This document shows positions 23,080 to 30,776 of a DNA stretch of 64,000 nucleotides, one piece after another. The DNA lies in the NCBI GenBank assembly GCA_020637815.1, contig JACKJS010000001.1, positions 124,001-188,000 of the forward strand, given 5' to 3'. The position numbers and the translations under genes were made by a program. Under the pieces are notes generated by a model. It made no database searches. It saw only the letters and a list, made by a program, of their open reading frames with translations, and was not told the origin of the DNA. The stretch comes from Hyphomicrobiaceae bacterium (GTDB taxonomy: Bacteria; Pseudomonadota; Alphaproteobacteria; Rhizobiales; Methyloligellaceae). The stretch's first letter is position 1; every line of letters begins with the position of its first letter.

Positions 23080-23134
23080 GGGAGCTGATGTTGGGATTTG
23101 AACAAAGAAAGCGGGATAACTGGTTCAGCTGAGC

Positions 23135-24292
23135 TTGCTCGAACCTGTGCTGCCTCGGGATAGGCAGTTTTGTCTCGCGGATAAGTCGGTGGAGCTAATC
23201 GAAGCTGCAGGCGCGCTTCGGGGGATGCTGCAGCCGGAGCTTCGGGAGGAGCTGGGCAAGCTCGTGAGGTCGCTGGACTGCCACTACTCGAATGGAATTG
23301 AGGGGGTCTGGATAGACCCGGTCGATATCGAGTCAGCTGGGAGTGGGACGTGGAAGGTCCCATTAGAAGCGGTGGCGCATGTCGCGGTGCAAGGCAAGAT
23401 TGACCGCAGCGAGGCCCCTTCTCCGTGCGGGTCGGGTGAATTTGCTCGGTGGGTGCATCGGGAGCTCTGTGGGCGGCTTCCGGAGGATCTGCTGTGGATG
23501 GAGAACCCTGATAGTGGAAAGCGCACGAAAGTGATTCCTGGGGAGTTCCGAGAGCACGAGGTGGTGGTGGGGCGGCATCTGGCACCGCCGGCTCAAGATC
23601 TAGAAGGGCTTATGAAGCGTTTCGAAGCGGCCTATGGGCGGGTGAATGTGCCCCCGCCGTATCGGTGTGTCTCGGTAGCGGCGGCACATCATCGGTTCCT
23701 ATGGATTCACCCGTTCGGCGATGGGAACGGTCGCGTAGCGCGGTTGATGTCACATGGAATGCTCAAAGAGTGGGGTCTCGGGTCGGAGCTGTGGTCGGTG
23801 TCGCGGGGCCTGGCGCGGAACGTTGAGGAGTATAAGCGGCGGCTTGGGGATGCGGATTCGCCACGGCGTGGCGATTACGATGGACGCGGAGCTTTGAGCG
23901 AGGAAGGCTTGGCACGGTTCTGCGAATTCTTCTTGGATGTGTGCATCGACCAGGTGCGGTTCATGCAGTCAATGCTGCGGCCGGAGGGATTGCTCGCGCG
24001 GGTGCGCATCTGGTGCGACGAAGAAGTGGCGGTGGGACGACTGCACAAAGAAGCGTGGAAGCTGTTGAGGGAGGCAATCCTTGCGGGGTCGTTCGCGCGT
24101 GGCCGAGCGGGAGAGATTACGGGGTATCAAGAGCGTAGAGGTCGGGCTGTTTTGAATGAACTGGTCGAGCGTGGCGTGCTCGTGTCGGATGGGCCGAAAG
24201 GCGCGGTGCGGTTGGGATTTCCTGTGGAGGTCGTGGTGCGTTGGATCCCGACGCTATACCCGGCGAAGGTTGGCGTGTCGGTGGGAGCTTAG
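23135..24292 (+). CDS. Fic-domain protein, class II autoinhibited
   Basis: 385 residues from a TTG start; no ATG suits, and the upstream in-frame region is short. The Fic motif HPFGDGNGR is at residues 192-200, with the full catalytic His and nucleotide-binding residues. An inhibitory S-x-x-x-E-G helix (SNGIEG, 52-57) precedes it, which makes it a class II Fic enzyme that is self-restrained. The C-terminal 120 residues include a winged-helix-like end (YQERRGRAVLNELVERGVL). Such enzymes transfer AMP to proteins. The gene lies among defence and toxin genes, so a stress or anti-phage role is likely. Confidence 0.85.
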   Translation: MLEPVLPRDRQFCLADKSVELIEAAGALRGMLQPELREELGKLVRSLDCHYSNGIEGVWIDPVDIESAGSGTWKVPLEAVAHVAVQGKIDRSEAPSPCGSGEFARWVHRELCGRLPEDLLWMENPDSGKRTKVIPGEFREHEVVVGRHLAPPAQDLEGLMKRFEAAYGRVNVPPPYRCVSVAAAHHRFLWIHPFGDGNGRVARLMSHGMLKEWGLGSELWSVSRGLARNVEEYKRRLGDADSPRRGDYDGRGALSEEGLARFCEFFLDVCIDQVRFMQSMLRPEGLLARVRIWCDEEVAVGRLHKEAWKLLREAILAGSFARGRAGEITGYQERRGRAVLNELVERGVLVSDGPKGAVRLGFPVEVVVRWIPTLYPAKVGVSVGA

Positions 24293-24365
24293 GAGTGCAC
24301 AAGGCGTAGGCAGCCGGGGTATGAGTGGGACGTGAACGGAGTAGAATGAAAAGAAAAGGAAGTGA

Positions 24366-25547
24366 ATGGACTTAGATACTGCCTCGCGTCTTCGGTATTT
24401 GCGCGTTGATGAAACGGACGTGGCGAAGCTGCGCGGTGTTTGGGATGTAATTCAAGCAGGGCTGGATGGGATCATGGAGAAATTCTATGGCCATCTTGCA
24501 ACTGAGCCGGCGGTGGCGCGCTTCCTTGACGGTGCGTCAGTTGAGGGGCTGAAGGAGGCGCAGCGGAAGCATTGGAAGCTGGCGTTTACCTCGGGGTTCA
24601 ATACGGCGTACGTGGAAAGTGTGAGCCGGATTGGTGCGGCACATGCGCGGATTGGGATGGAGCCGCGCTGGTTTCTGGGAGCATACGCACTGATATTGGG
24701 TGAACTACGCGCGGTGATTATGAGGAATGCGAGTTGGTGGCGCGGTGACGAAGAGAGTGTGTGTTCGGCCGTGGTGAAGTTGGTGTTCATGGACATGGAT
24801 TGCATTATGTCGGTGTACAGCGCGATTGCTGAGGAAGATGCCGCTGAGCACGAGCGGGCTGCAGCGCTGGCATTGATTGGTGAGTTCGATGGGAAGGTGT
24901 CGGGACGGATTAGTTCGGTTGCTGCGGCGGTGGAGGAGCTGAGTCAGACATCGGCACATATTGCGGGTAGCATTAGTGCGAGCAGCGATACGGCGGGTGA
25001 AGTGGCGGCGCAGGTTGAGATTGGGCAAGCGGATAACGCTGCACTGGGAGAGGCAACTCAGAAGATCAACAAGGTTGTGGAGCTTATCCGTGGGATTGCA
25101 TCACAGACGCAGTTGTTGGCGCTGAATGCGTCGATAGAGGCGGCGCGTGCTGGAGAGGCCGGGCGTGGTTTTGGGGTCGTTGCGGATGAGGTAAAAAAGT
25201 TGGCTGTGGCTACGGCGCAAGCGACTGTGGAAATCGAGGTCGAGGTTCGGGAGATACAAGAAAGCGTGGCACGCGTCACGGAAACGTCTAACGGTACGGC
25301 AAGTGGTGTGAGAAGTATCAATGACGCGTTTGGGCATATGGTGGCTTCGACCACAGAGCAGTCCGCAGCAACGGCAGATATCTCGACGAGCGTGTCTGAG
25401 ATTGAAATGGCGATCAAAGATCTTTTCGGCGCCGTTTCAGGTGAGCAGACAGGCGCCGATAGTGAAACGCCGGAGAACACCGTTGCTCAAGGGGCAATTG
25501 CCCCTTCAGATAGGCCACAGCCTGGGAAGCTTTCGCGGCGGCGGTAA
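24366..25547 (+). CDS. Globin-coupled soluble chemoreceptor (HemAT-like)
   Basis: 393 residues without any transmembrane segment. Residues 1-165 are a globin-coupled sensor domain (protoglobin type) with the proximal His in SRIGAAHARIG (His93). The C-terminal half is a methyl-accepting chemotaxis signalling domain with the conserved hairpin tip (VVELIRGIASQTQLLALNAS, then IEAARAGEAGRGFGVVADEV). It is expected to sense oxygen through heme and feed CheA/CheW. The last 44 codons overlap the 3' end of ardC on the other strand. The C-terminal 35 residues past ...DLFGAVSG read as run-through, so the original end may have been lost in a rearrangement. Confidence 0.85.
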   Translation: MDLDTASRLRYLRVDETDVAKLRGVWDVIQAGLDGIMEKFYGHLATEPAVARFLDGASVEGLKEAQRKHWKLAFTSGFNTAYVESVSRIGAAHARIGMEPRWFLGAYALILGELRAVIMRNASWWRGDEESVCSAVVKLVFMDMDCIMSVYSAIAEEDAAEHERAAALALIGEFDGKVSGRISSVAAAVEELSQTSAHIAGSISASSDTAGEVAAQVEIGQADNAALGEATQKINKVVELIRGIASQTQLLALNASIEAARAGEAGRGFGVVADEVKKLAVATAQATVEIEVEVREIQESVARVTETSNGTASGVRSINDAFGHMVASTTEQSAATADISTSVSEIEMAIKDLFGAVSGEQTGADSETPENTVAQGAIAPSDRPQPGKLSRRR

Positions 25548-26388
25548 AGATGGCGCGGCTGTCGTCCTTGAGCAGCTGGAGCCAGTGCGCCAGGTACTGA
25601 GCGTGGTCGGGGCGCGTGTCCTGGGTAATGCCGAGTTCGCTGCAAAGGAAGGCTGCGCCCAATTCCGCTGTCAGCTCTTCCGCTGAGTATGCGGCGTCGC
25701 CGAAGCGCTTGCCGAACTGACGATCGAGGCGGTGGGAGGCACCGGTCCAATGGATCAGCTCGTGGAGCTGGACGGCGTAGTAGCTTTCGTCGCGGCTCAT
25801 CGTGTCGGTACCGGCAAAGAGCCCCTCGTCCGGCATCTGGATATGGTCGGTTGAGGGGCGGTAGTAGGCACGCTGGCCACCGTGCTCGATGCGCGCGCCG
25901 GTTGCTGCAACGAAGTGCTCGGCCGCTTCATTGCGCTGGATCGGGCCCAAGGGCTCGGGGTCGTCGGGTGGCGTGAACCCGTCAACCTGGTCGGCGTTGA
26001 ACACGGCCGATGCACGGGCAACGCGGCGCTTTCCGTCGTCGTTGGCGTCGGAAGGATCTGGATCGGCTTCGTACTCCTTGTAGAAGATGACGTGGGACGC
26101 CTTCTCGCCCTTGCGGACTTGAGCCCCCTTCTCCGCCCACTGACGATAGGTACCCCAGATCGGTGTAGCGAACTGGCGGACTTCGGCTTCAACCCACAAG
26201 GCAACCACGTTGATGCCGTTATAGGCATTGCCCGTAAGCGCGTTGACGGGCATGAACAGCGGCCCGGATATGCGGCGCCACGGCAGCGTGGGCTCGCTGG
26301 GATTGGCTTCGATGGCGGCAATGAGTTTGTCGGTGATTTCCGCGTGGATATCGCGGCGGGGCTTGGCGGATTTTCTCTGTGTAGACAT
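25414..26388 (-). CDS. ardC: ArdC-like antirestriction / ssDNA-binding zincin protein
   Basis: About 324 residues from MSTQRKSAKPRRD, chosen because the N-terminal domain begins there; the frame is open further upstream through structured leader DNA. The N-terminal domain (DUF1738/ArdC: LPWRR, NALTGNAYNGINVVAL, TYRQWAEKGAQVRKGEKA) binds single-stranded DNA. The C-terminal zincin part has HELIHWTGASHRLDR and ELTAELGAAFLC. ArdC proteins protect incoming conjugative DNA from restriction. The final 25 residues (LPLEQRCSPAFHYRR...) overlap the chemoreceptor gene and look unlike the family end. Confidence 0.85.
   Translation of the reverse strand: MSTQRKSAKPRRDIHAEITDKLIAAIEANPSEPTLPWRRISGPLFMPVNALTGNAYNGINVVALWVEAEVRQFATPIWGTYRQWAEKGAQVRKGEKASHVIFYKEYEADPDPSDANDDGKRRVARASAVFNADQVDGFTPPDDPEPLGPIQRNEAAEHFVAATGARIEHGGQRAYYRPSTDHIQMPDEGLFAGTDTMSRDESYYAVQLHELIHWTGASHRLDRQFGKRFGDAAYSAEELTAELGAAFLCSELGITQDTRPDHAQYLAHWLQLLKDDSRAIFTAAAKASQAVAYLKGQLPLEQRCSPAFHYRRLSAHLKRRRKDL
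25489..25506. repeat. Perfect 18-bp palindrome in the overlap of chemoreceptor and ardC ends
   Basis: AAGGGGCAATTGCCCCTT is its own reverse complement. It lies inside both overlapping 3' ends. It could be a bidirectional terminator stem or a protein-binding site. Confidence 0.55.
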
Positions 26389-26411
26389 TGGCGTCGCTCC
26401 TTTCGCTTCGG

Positions 26412-26491
26412 GAGCCCGCTTGGCGGCGGGCTCGAATGCCGACGAAAGGCGACGGGGCTTAGCGGGCCTGGAACCGGGCCGAAGGCCCGGT
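26412..26491 (-). promoter_or_regulatory. Structured leader of ardC with two hairpins
   Basis: GAGCCCGC and GCGGGCTC pair around a 6-base loop at 26412-26433. ACCGGGCC and GGCCCGGT pair around a 3-base loop at 26473-26491. Both lie within 105 bases upstream of the ardC start, in very G+C-rich sequence. They may form an mRNA leader structure or attenuator. Confidence 0.4.
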
Positions 26492-26621
26492 GGCCCGGCG
26501 TAGCCGGAAGCCGAGGGCTTGCCCCTTGAAGGGCCCGTGCCCCGGCGCAGGGTCGGCATCTGTTGAGAGCCGGCCGGCGGGCGCACGGAACGGAAGCGAC
26601 GAGATGGATGCGGGAAAACTG

Positions 26622-27374
26622 TCAGGCGCGGCCGAAAGCAGCGAGGACTTCGTCAAGGAATGGTCGCAGCGGTTTGGCCTGCGGATGCTTGGCAACGACG
26701 TGGCGTTGGCCGTTGAGAGAGAATGCGTGTTCGACAAAGGTGCCGAGACGTTCGATGGGGGTGGCATGTTGTGGCAGGAAGGGTCGGGCCCAGTCGATGC
26801 CGGTGAGGTAGAGGACGCGGGTAGGGCGGCGGGCTGAGAGTTCCGCATGGAAGATGGCAATGGAGTCTTCAAGGATAGCGCGGCAAAGGGGGTCGGAAGG
26901 GTTTCCGCCATGGGCGGGGGCGAGTTTGTAGAGATTGGTCCAGGCAAGGCATGACGGCCAGGATGGGTCGGTAGGGCGTGAAAGATTGAGTTCAGCGATA
27001 AGGGCTTTGGCAAGACGGAAGAAGGCGGATCTGCTCATTGGATATTGATTGGACGGGGCGTGCCAACGTTCGGCAATCCATTGCATGGGACATTGAGCGG
27101 GATCTTGAGAAGCGAGGATGGCGGCTTGGGCGATGGCTTGGGCGCGTGCTGGGGCTTTGCATTCAGGAAGAGAGAAACCATTGGGGAAGTCAGGGAGAGT
27201 CCAACCATTGACGGCTCGGCCGACAAGCATGAGGTCGTGGCGGTAGTTGTTGCCGGTGATAGGGAGAAACGCCGTGAGCGGAGTGGCGGAGAGCTTAGGA
27301 GTGGTTTTGTCGGCGAGATGAGAAAGAAGTTCGGCGAGCAAGCGTGCTTCGTGTGGAGTGGGGAATTGTGTCAC
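26622..27374 (-). CDS. Hypothetical protein, possibly uracil-DNA-glycosylase-like fold
   Basis: 250 residues from a GTG start overlapping the stop of the upstream small gene. NYRHDLMLVGRAVNGW near residue 50 resembles the first motif of UDG-like proteins (hydrophobic strand then G-x-x-x-N-x-W). CLAWTNLYKLAP, RVLYLTGIDWARPF and VVAKHPQAKP (His-Pro) stand where later motifs of that fold would be. The assignment is tentative and rests on motif spacing only. No known neighbour relation supports a precise role. It belongs to a leftward run of unknown genes behind the coupling protein gene. Confidence 0.5.
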   Translation of the reverse strand: MTQFPTPHEARLLAELLSHLADKTTPKLSATPLTAFLPITGNNYRHDLMLVGRAVNGWTLPDFPNGFSLPECKAPARAQAIAQAAILASQDPAQCPMQWIAERWHAPSNQYPMSRSAFFRLAKALIAELNLSRPTDPSWPSCLAWTNLYKLAPAHGGNPSDPLCRAILEDSIAIFHAELSARRPTRVLYLTGIDWARPFLPQHATPIERLGTFVEHAFSLNGQRHVVAKHPQAKPLRPFLDEVLAAFGRA

Positions 27375-27679
27375 GCGGGTCCCTTATCGATGCAGGTGCG
27401 GGAATCGTATTTGCGTGGGGGGTTGTTCGAGTAAGAAGGGATGACGATTCCGTTGTTAATAGTGCAGGCAGTGGCTCCGAGGAGACAAATGGTGCCTTTC
27501 TCCGCACCGGTGGAGGCGTCATAGCGGTAGGCTCGGTGGTCAGTACGGACAATGATCGTTGTTTGTCCGTCGCTGTCGGCGCTGATTGCATTGCCGGAAC
27601 CGATGGTGGTGCGCAGAGCACCCGTGGTGGAATCGGTGCGCCACGCTTGGCCGCTCTTGATAGTAACTCCGCCTGGCAA
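27371..27679 (-). CDS. Small hypothetical beta-rich protein
   Basis: About 102 residues from a TTG start. The repeats (TTGALRTTIGSG, then STGAEKGTICLLGATACTIN) suggest a small beta structure, and three Cys are present. Stop and next start overlap by four bases, which supports translation. No family recognised. The N-terminus is uncertain. Confidence 0.35.
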   Translation of the reverse strand: MPGGVTIKSGQAWRTDSTTGALRTTIGSGNAISADSDGQTTIIVRTDHRAYRYDASTGAEKGTICLLGATACTINNGIVIPSYSNNPPRKYDSRTCIDKGPA

Positions 27680-27747
27680 CGTTGATAGTCCTTATTATAG
27701 GGCCGAGGGTTTTTTGTTTCGATGAGAGTTTGTGGGGTCGGTAGGTG

Positions 27748-28506
27748 TTAGCGTCCTCTGCTACGGCGCTTGTACGGGCTTTCGGAGGGTTTATGGTTGG
27801 GCTGAGGCGTGTTGGCCTTCGTCCATTGCTCAAACGCATTGAGAGGGTCGTCTGCGGGGTGTGTTTTTGGCGCGGCTGCAAGAAGCTTCTCGCGCTCAAC
27901 AATATGGTGGGGATCTGAGGGGTTGTGGGCGCGAACGGCATCTTCGAATGACTGTTGCTCGGCAACGCGGGCGCTGACGCTCTGGCGAAGGTCTGCGTTG
28001 AGGGTGTCGAGGAGCTGGCCAATACGTTCGGCGGATACGTTTTGCGTCTTCCATTCACCGCTTTTGTAATACCAGACAGCCTGCTGGTAGGCGGTTTTGG
28101 CAAGGCGCTCGGCCGCCTTGAGGCTGTGAAGAGATTCAGCCTGGTTCTGGAGAGAGTCGGGGATTGGAGGTTTGCGGTCTTGGGCGCGTTGGTCGAGCGA
28201 GTGGGCTGGAGTTGGCGTGTGGGAGGGGGCGAGCTGTCGTTCGTGGGCGCGTAGCTGCTGGCGTAAGGCGGGGTCTGCGTTGATGTGGGCCAACAGTCGG
28301 CTGCGGTCGGCCGCGACGTGGCGGAGTTTGTTGTGGAGGCGAAAGAGGATGCGCTTTTGGAGCTTCGGCATCCAGAACGCCATTTTTACGCGGGCAATGT
28401 AGGCATTGAGGCGAAGGCGGCGGGCGTTAAGGCGGTCGAGGCGGCTAAGCAAATCTGACAAGGCGTTGCACCGATGCAAGGTAGGTGTGGCGAAAGTGGA
28501 GCACAA
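27748..28506 (-). CDS. Hypothetical helical protein with Arg-rich C-terminus
   Basis: Up to 252 residues; the first codon is TTG and the true start may be later. Mostly helical and coiled-coil (LSDLLSRLDRLNARRLRLNA, LLDTLNADLRQSVSARVAEQ) with a Pro-rich middle. The C-terminus is ESPYKRRSRGR. No recognised family. It lies in a block of unknown genes associated with the mobilisation region and shares an Arg-rich tail with the relaxase and two other proteins, which may be a secretion signal. Confidence 0.45.
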   Translation of the reverse strand: MCSTFATPTLHRCNALSDLLSRLDRLNARRLRLNAYIARVKMAFWMPKLQKRILFRLHNKLRHVAADRSRLLAHINADPALRQQLRAHERQLAPSHTPTPAHSLDQRAQDRKPPIPDSLQNQAESLHSLKAAERLAKTAYQQAVWYYKSGEWKTQNVSAERIGQLLDTLNADLRQSVSARVAEQQSFEDAVRAHNPSDPHHIVEREKLLAAAPKTHPADDPLNAFEQWTKANTPQPNHKPSESPYKRRSRGR

Positions 28507-28566
28507 CGTGGCATAGCGCTGGAAACCAGTCTAGGCTTGGGGTGAGAGTGCTTGTAGGCAAGTTGG

Positions 28567-28989
28567 ATGATGGAAAAAAACGCGGACAACAATTGGAATA
28601 GGCGTGTGCTTGAGAGTCGAATAGCGGCCCGGAAGGTGATGGAAAAGGATACGCCTGGCGCGGAAGAGGCTTTGCTGGCGTTTGCGCGCTGGCAGGGGAA
28701 GACGCAGGAGATCGGCGTTGACCGCGAAGCGGAGAAAGAGAAGCTGCACCAGGTGATGGATAAAATGGGGCCGGACAAGCTGGCGGACGTGAAGCATTTG
28801 GTGGGGGATATTGAGGACGGGCTGCTGAGCGAGTTCATGGTCTACTCTGCAAAGCGGGCGCAGGAAGAATTGAAGGAGATGGCGCGGGAGCTGGTGGCTG
28901 ACCGTGGCAATGACGATCCGGAAGGTTATGGGGACGATGAGCCGGACGATGAGCCGGACAAGAAACGGCGGCGGGGTCGCAGTCGATAA
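28567..28989 (+). CDS. Hypothetical helical protein with acidic then basic tail
   Basis: 140 residues (139 if the second ATG is used). Charged helices (MEKDTPGAEEALLAFARWQG, REAEKEKLHQVMDKMG, AQEELKEMARELVADRG) lead to an acidic run (DDEPDDEPD) and a basic end (KKRRRGRSR). A strong terminator follows. It is the only rightward gene in this part. The tail closely resembles that of the relaxase (DEP..., KKRRGRRR). Function unknown; a DNA-binding accessory or a secreted partner are possibilities. Confidence 0.55.
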   Translation: MMEKNADNNWNRRVLESRIAARKVMEKDTPGAEEALLAFARWQGKTQEIGVDREAEKEKLHQVMDKMGPDKLADVKHLVGDIEDGLLSEFMVYSAKRAQEELKEMARELVADRGNDDPEGYGDDEPDDEPDKKRRRGRSR

Positions 28990-28995
28990 AGAAGA

Positions 28996-29018
28996 GGGGG
29001 CCTGATGGCCCCCTTTTC
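28996..29018. terminator. Rho-independent terminator, probably bidirectional
   Basis: GGGGGCC, TGAT, GGCCCCC followed by TTTT on the plus strand, with an A/G-rich stretch on the other side. It separates the converging genes at 28567 and 29037. Confidence 0.75.
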
Positions 29019-29036
29019 TTTTGCTTGGATAGGAAC

Positions 29037-29741
29037 CTAGCGGGACATATCGGCCGCTTGCTGCTGCTCGGGCTTGGCGCCTCGGCCGCGTTTGGGGGAG
29101 GAGCTTGCAGCCTGGTCCGGCTTGGACAGTGCTTGCGCCTCTTCGCGGGTTAGCGGGTATTGGGTGTTGCCGCTGAGAAACGGGCCGTAGCGTCCGCTGC
29201 GATCCCACAGGGAGCCGCGCACTTCTTTCTCGCCGGCTTCGCGCTGCCACTTGAGCCAGTAAAGCGGGCGGTTGGCATTGATTTCGCGGGCTGCTTCATC
29301 AAGAGCGGGGAATGCAGGGTCGCTCTTGAGGATCTTGGCGTTGTTTACGCGCATGATGATGGTGCCCGGATTGAGTTCGTAAGGGTTCTCGTAGATTTCG
29401 CTGGCTTCGGGATCGACTTTGTCGGGGTCAATCTTGGCAGCATCCTCGGCACTCATGCGGGCGGCGGCTTCAAGGTGATCTTCAACGCCGGCACGGGTTG
29501 AAAGGAGACGGACGGGGCCAGCAAAGAACACTTTGCCCTCCTTCCCTAAGTAAGGCCAGATGGCGTACTCGTGGAGCACGTCGGGTTCATCGGGAGATGA
29601 AATTGTTCCGCGAAAGAGCGGCATGCGGTCATTGCGGGCGCGCTCGCTTCCGGTCATGCGTTGATAGCGTGGATCATTAGGCAGAACACGGACGAAGTTT
29701 GCCCGCACGTTGCCAGTGGGTTGTTCAATTTTGATTTCCAT
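29037..29741 (-). CDS. Hypothetical element protein, 234 aa
   Basis: Start taken at MEIKIEQPTGNVRANFVRVL because AGAGAGG stands six bases before that ATG; an ATG five codons earlier lacks such a site. The protein mixes short strands and helices (HEYAIWPYLGKEGKVFFAGP, GTIIMRVNNAKIL, RPLYWLKWQREAGEKEVRGS) and ends in a Lys/Arg/Gln-rich tail. No family recognised. It resembles element-borne proteins that pair with ArdC-type genes, but this is only an impression. Confidence 0.5.
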   Translation of the reverse strand: MEIKIEQPTGNVRANFVRVLPNDPRYQRMTGSERARNDRMPLFRGTISSPDEPDVLHEYAIWPYLGKEGKVFFAGPVRLLSTRAGVEDHLEAAARMSAEDAAKIDPDKVDPEASEIYENPYELNPGTIIMRVNNAKILKSDPAFPALDEAAREINANRPLYWLKWQREAGEKEVRGSLWDRSGRYGPFLSGNTQYPLTREEAQALSKPDQAASSSPKRGRGAKPEQQQAADMSR

Positions 29742-29846
29742 GGACCTCTCTTTCATTGGTGGTGGTTTCCACGGAAAAGTGTGCGCGGGGTATACGGTCT
29801 GGTCAATCGATGTGCTGCATTTGTATTCAGTGAATATGCGTGATGA

Positions 29847-30389
29847 TTAGCGCGTGAGCAGCGAAGGAGTGTCGGCTGACGGAGCTAAGCGGGCAATGAG
29901 GTGAGTGAGCGGGTAATTGTTCTCGGGTGTAAGGCGACGAAGGTGCGTTGGAATAGCGTCGTAAGGAAGGCCCGCAAGGACAGTGCGGAGTCTGTGTGCG
30001 ATGGCGGGCGCAAAGTCTTTGAGGTGCGGCCCCGGCAGGTTGGGATCGTCGTTGGGAATAGCGTTCCGGTCATGGTCGATCAGATGGCTAAGGCGGCTTG
30101 CGTCTGCAGCGGCGGCGTGGAACGGCTCGCGGCGGTTCTGCTCGGGGTCGAAGATGACGGCATCGTAGCGCTGCACGATTGGCGAAGGCAGGCTGTAGCG
30201 GCGGTGGGGCGGCATGCCGGTCATAGTGTCAATGACAAGGTGGCGAAGGCTGTCTAGCTGAGCGTAAACGTGCGCGTGGTGCTGCAGGTGGGCGGTGCTG
30301 GCAGTGGGCGGTATGTGGCGCCACTTAATTTCGTCGTAGCGGTGGAGTGCGGCGGCGATGGTGGCAATTTGGTTTTTGTACGGCTGCAC
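29847..30389 (-). CDS. Hypothetical protein, 180 aa
   Basis: From a GTG start, an alpha-helical protein rich in His, Pro and Arg (ALHRYDEIKWRHIPP, AHRLRTVLAGLPYDAIPTHL). No catalytic motif or membrane segment seen. Part of the leftward gene run behind the coupling protein gene. Function unknown. Confidence 0.45.
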   Translation of the reverse strand: MQPYKNQIATIAAALHRYDEIKWRHIPPTASTAHLQHHAHVYAQLDSLRHLVIDTMTGMPPHRRYSLPSPIVQRYDAVIFDPEQNRREPFHAAAADASRLSHLIDHDRNAIPNDDPNLPGPHLKDFAPAIAHRLRTVLAGLPYDAIPTHLRRLTPENNYPLTHLIARLAPSADTPSLLTR

Positions 30390-30439
30390 TCATGGTTGCT
30401 TTCCTTGGCAGGCAAGTGATGGGGCGGAAAGCGGAAGTT

Positions 30440-30721
30440 TCAAGAGCGATGGAAGGAATTGATGGGATCGGGGATGCCGAGAGCCTTGTGGCGGACTCGC
30501 TGTTCTTCCCAATATGGGGGACTCACGTCGCGGGCGCTAAGGGCAAAGTGGTGATAAAGCCGGAGTGCGCGGCAAAACTCGTCGGTGACAATAACCTCGA
30601 TGAGGTGGTCTCGGTCCTGTTGCGGTAGCTCGAACCAATCGCCGTCGCCGGTGCCGACGACCATCAGATATTCCTTGGCAAAGGCATATGGGTTGGCTTC
30701 GGCCCATTGTTGGAAAGTCAT
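30440..30721 (-). CDS. Hypothetical protein, 93 aa, downstream of the coupling protein gene
   Basis: Start set at MTFQQWAEANPYAFAKEYLM; a longer TTG start would overlap the coupling protein gene. Contains DRDHLIEVIVTDEFCRALRL and RVRHKALGIPDPINSF. No recognised family. It lies 55 bases downstream of the coupling protein stop and is probably cotranscribed. Confidence 0.5.
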   Translation of the reverse strand: MTFQQWAEANPYAFAKEYLMVVGTGDGDWFELPQQDRDHLIEVIVTDEFCRALRLYHHFALSARDVSPPYWEEQRVRHKALGIPDPINSFHRS

Positions 30722-30776
30722 GGGGGTGCTCGATGCTGCGGCGATGTGGCGAGCTTGAGTCAAGCGGGCTACGGGG

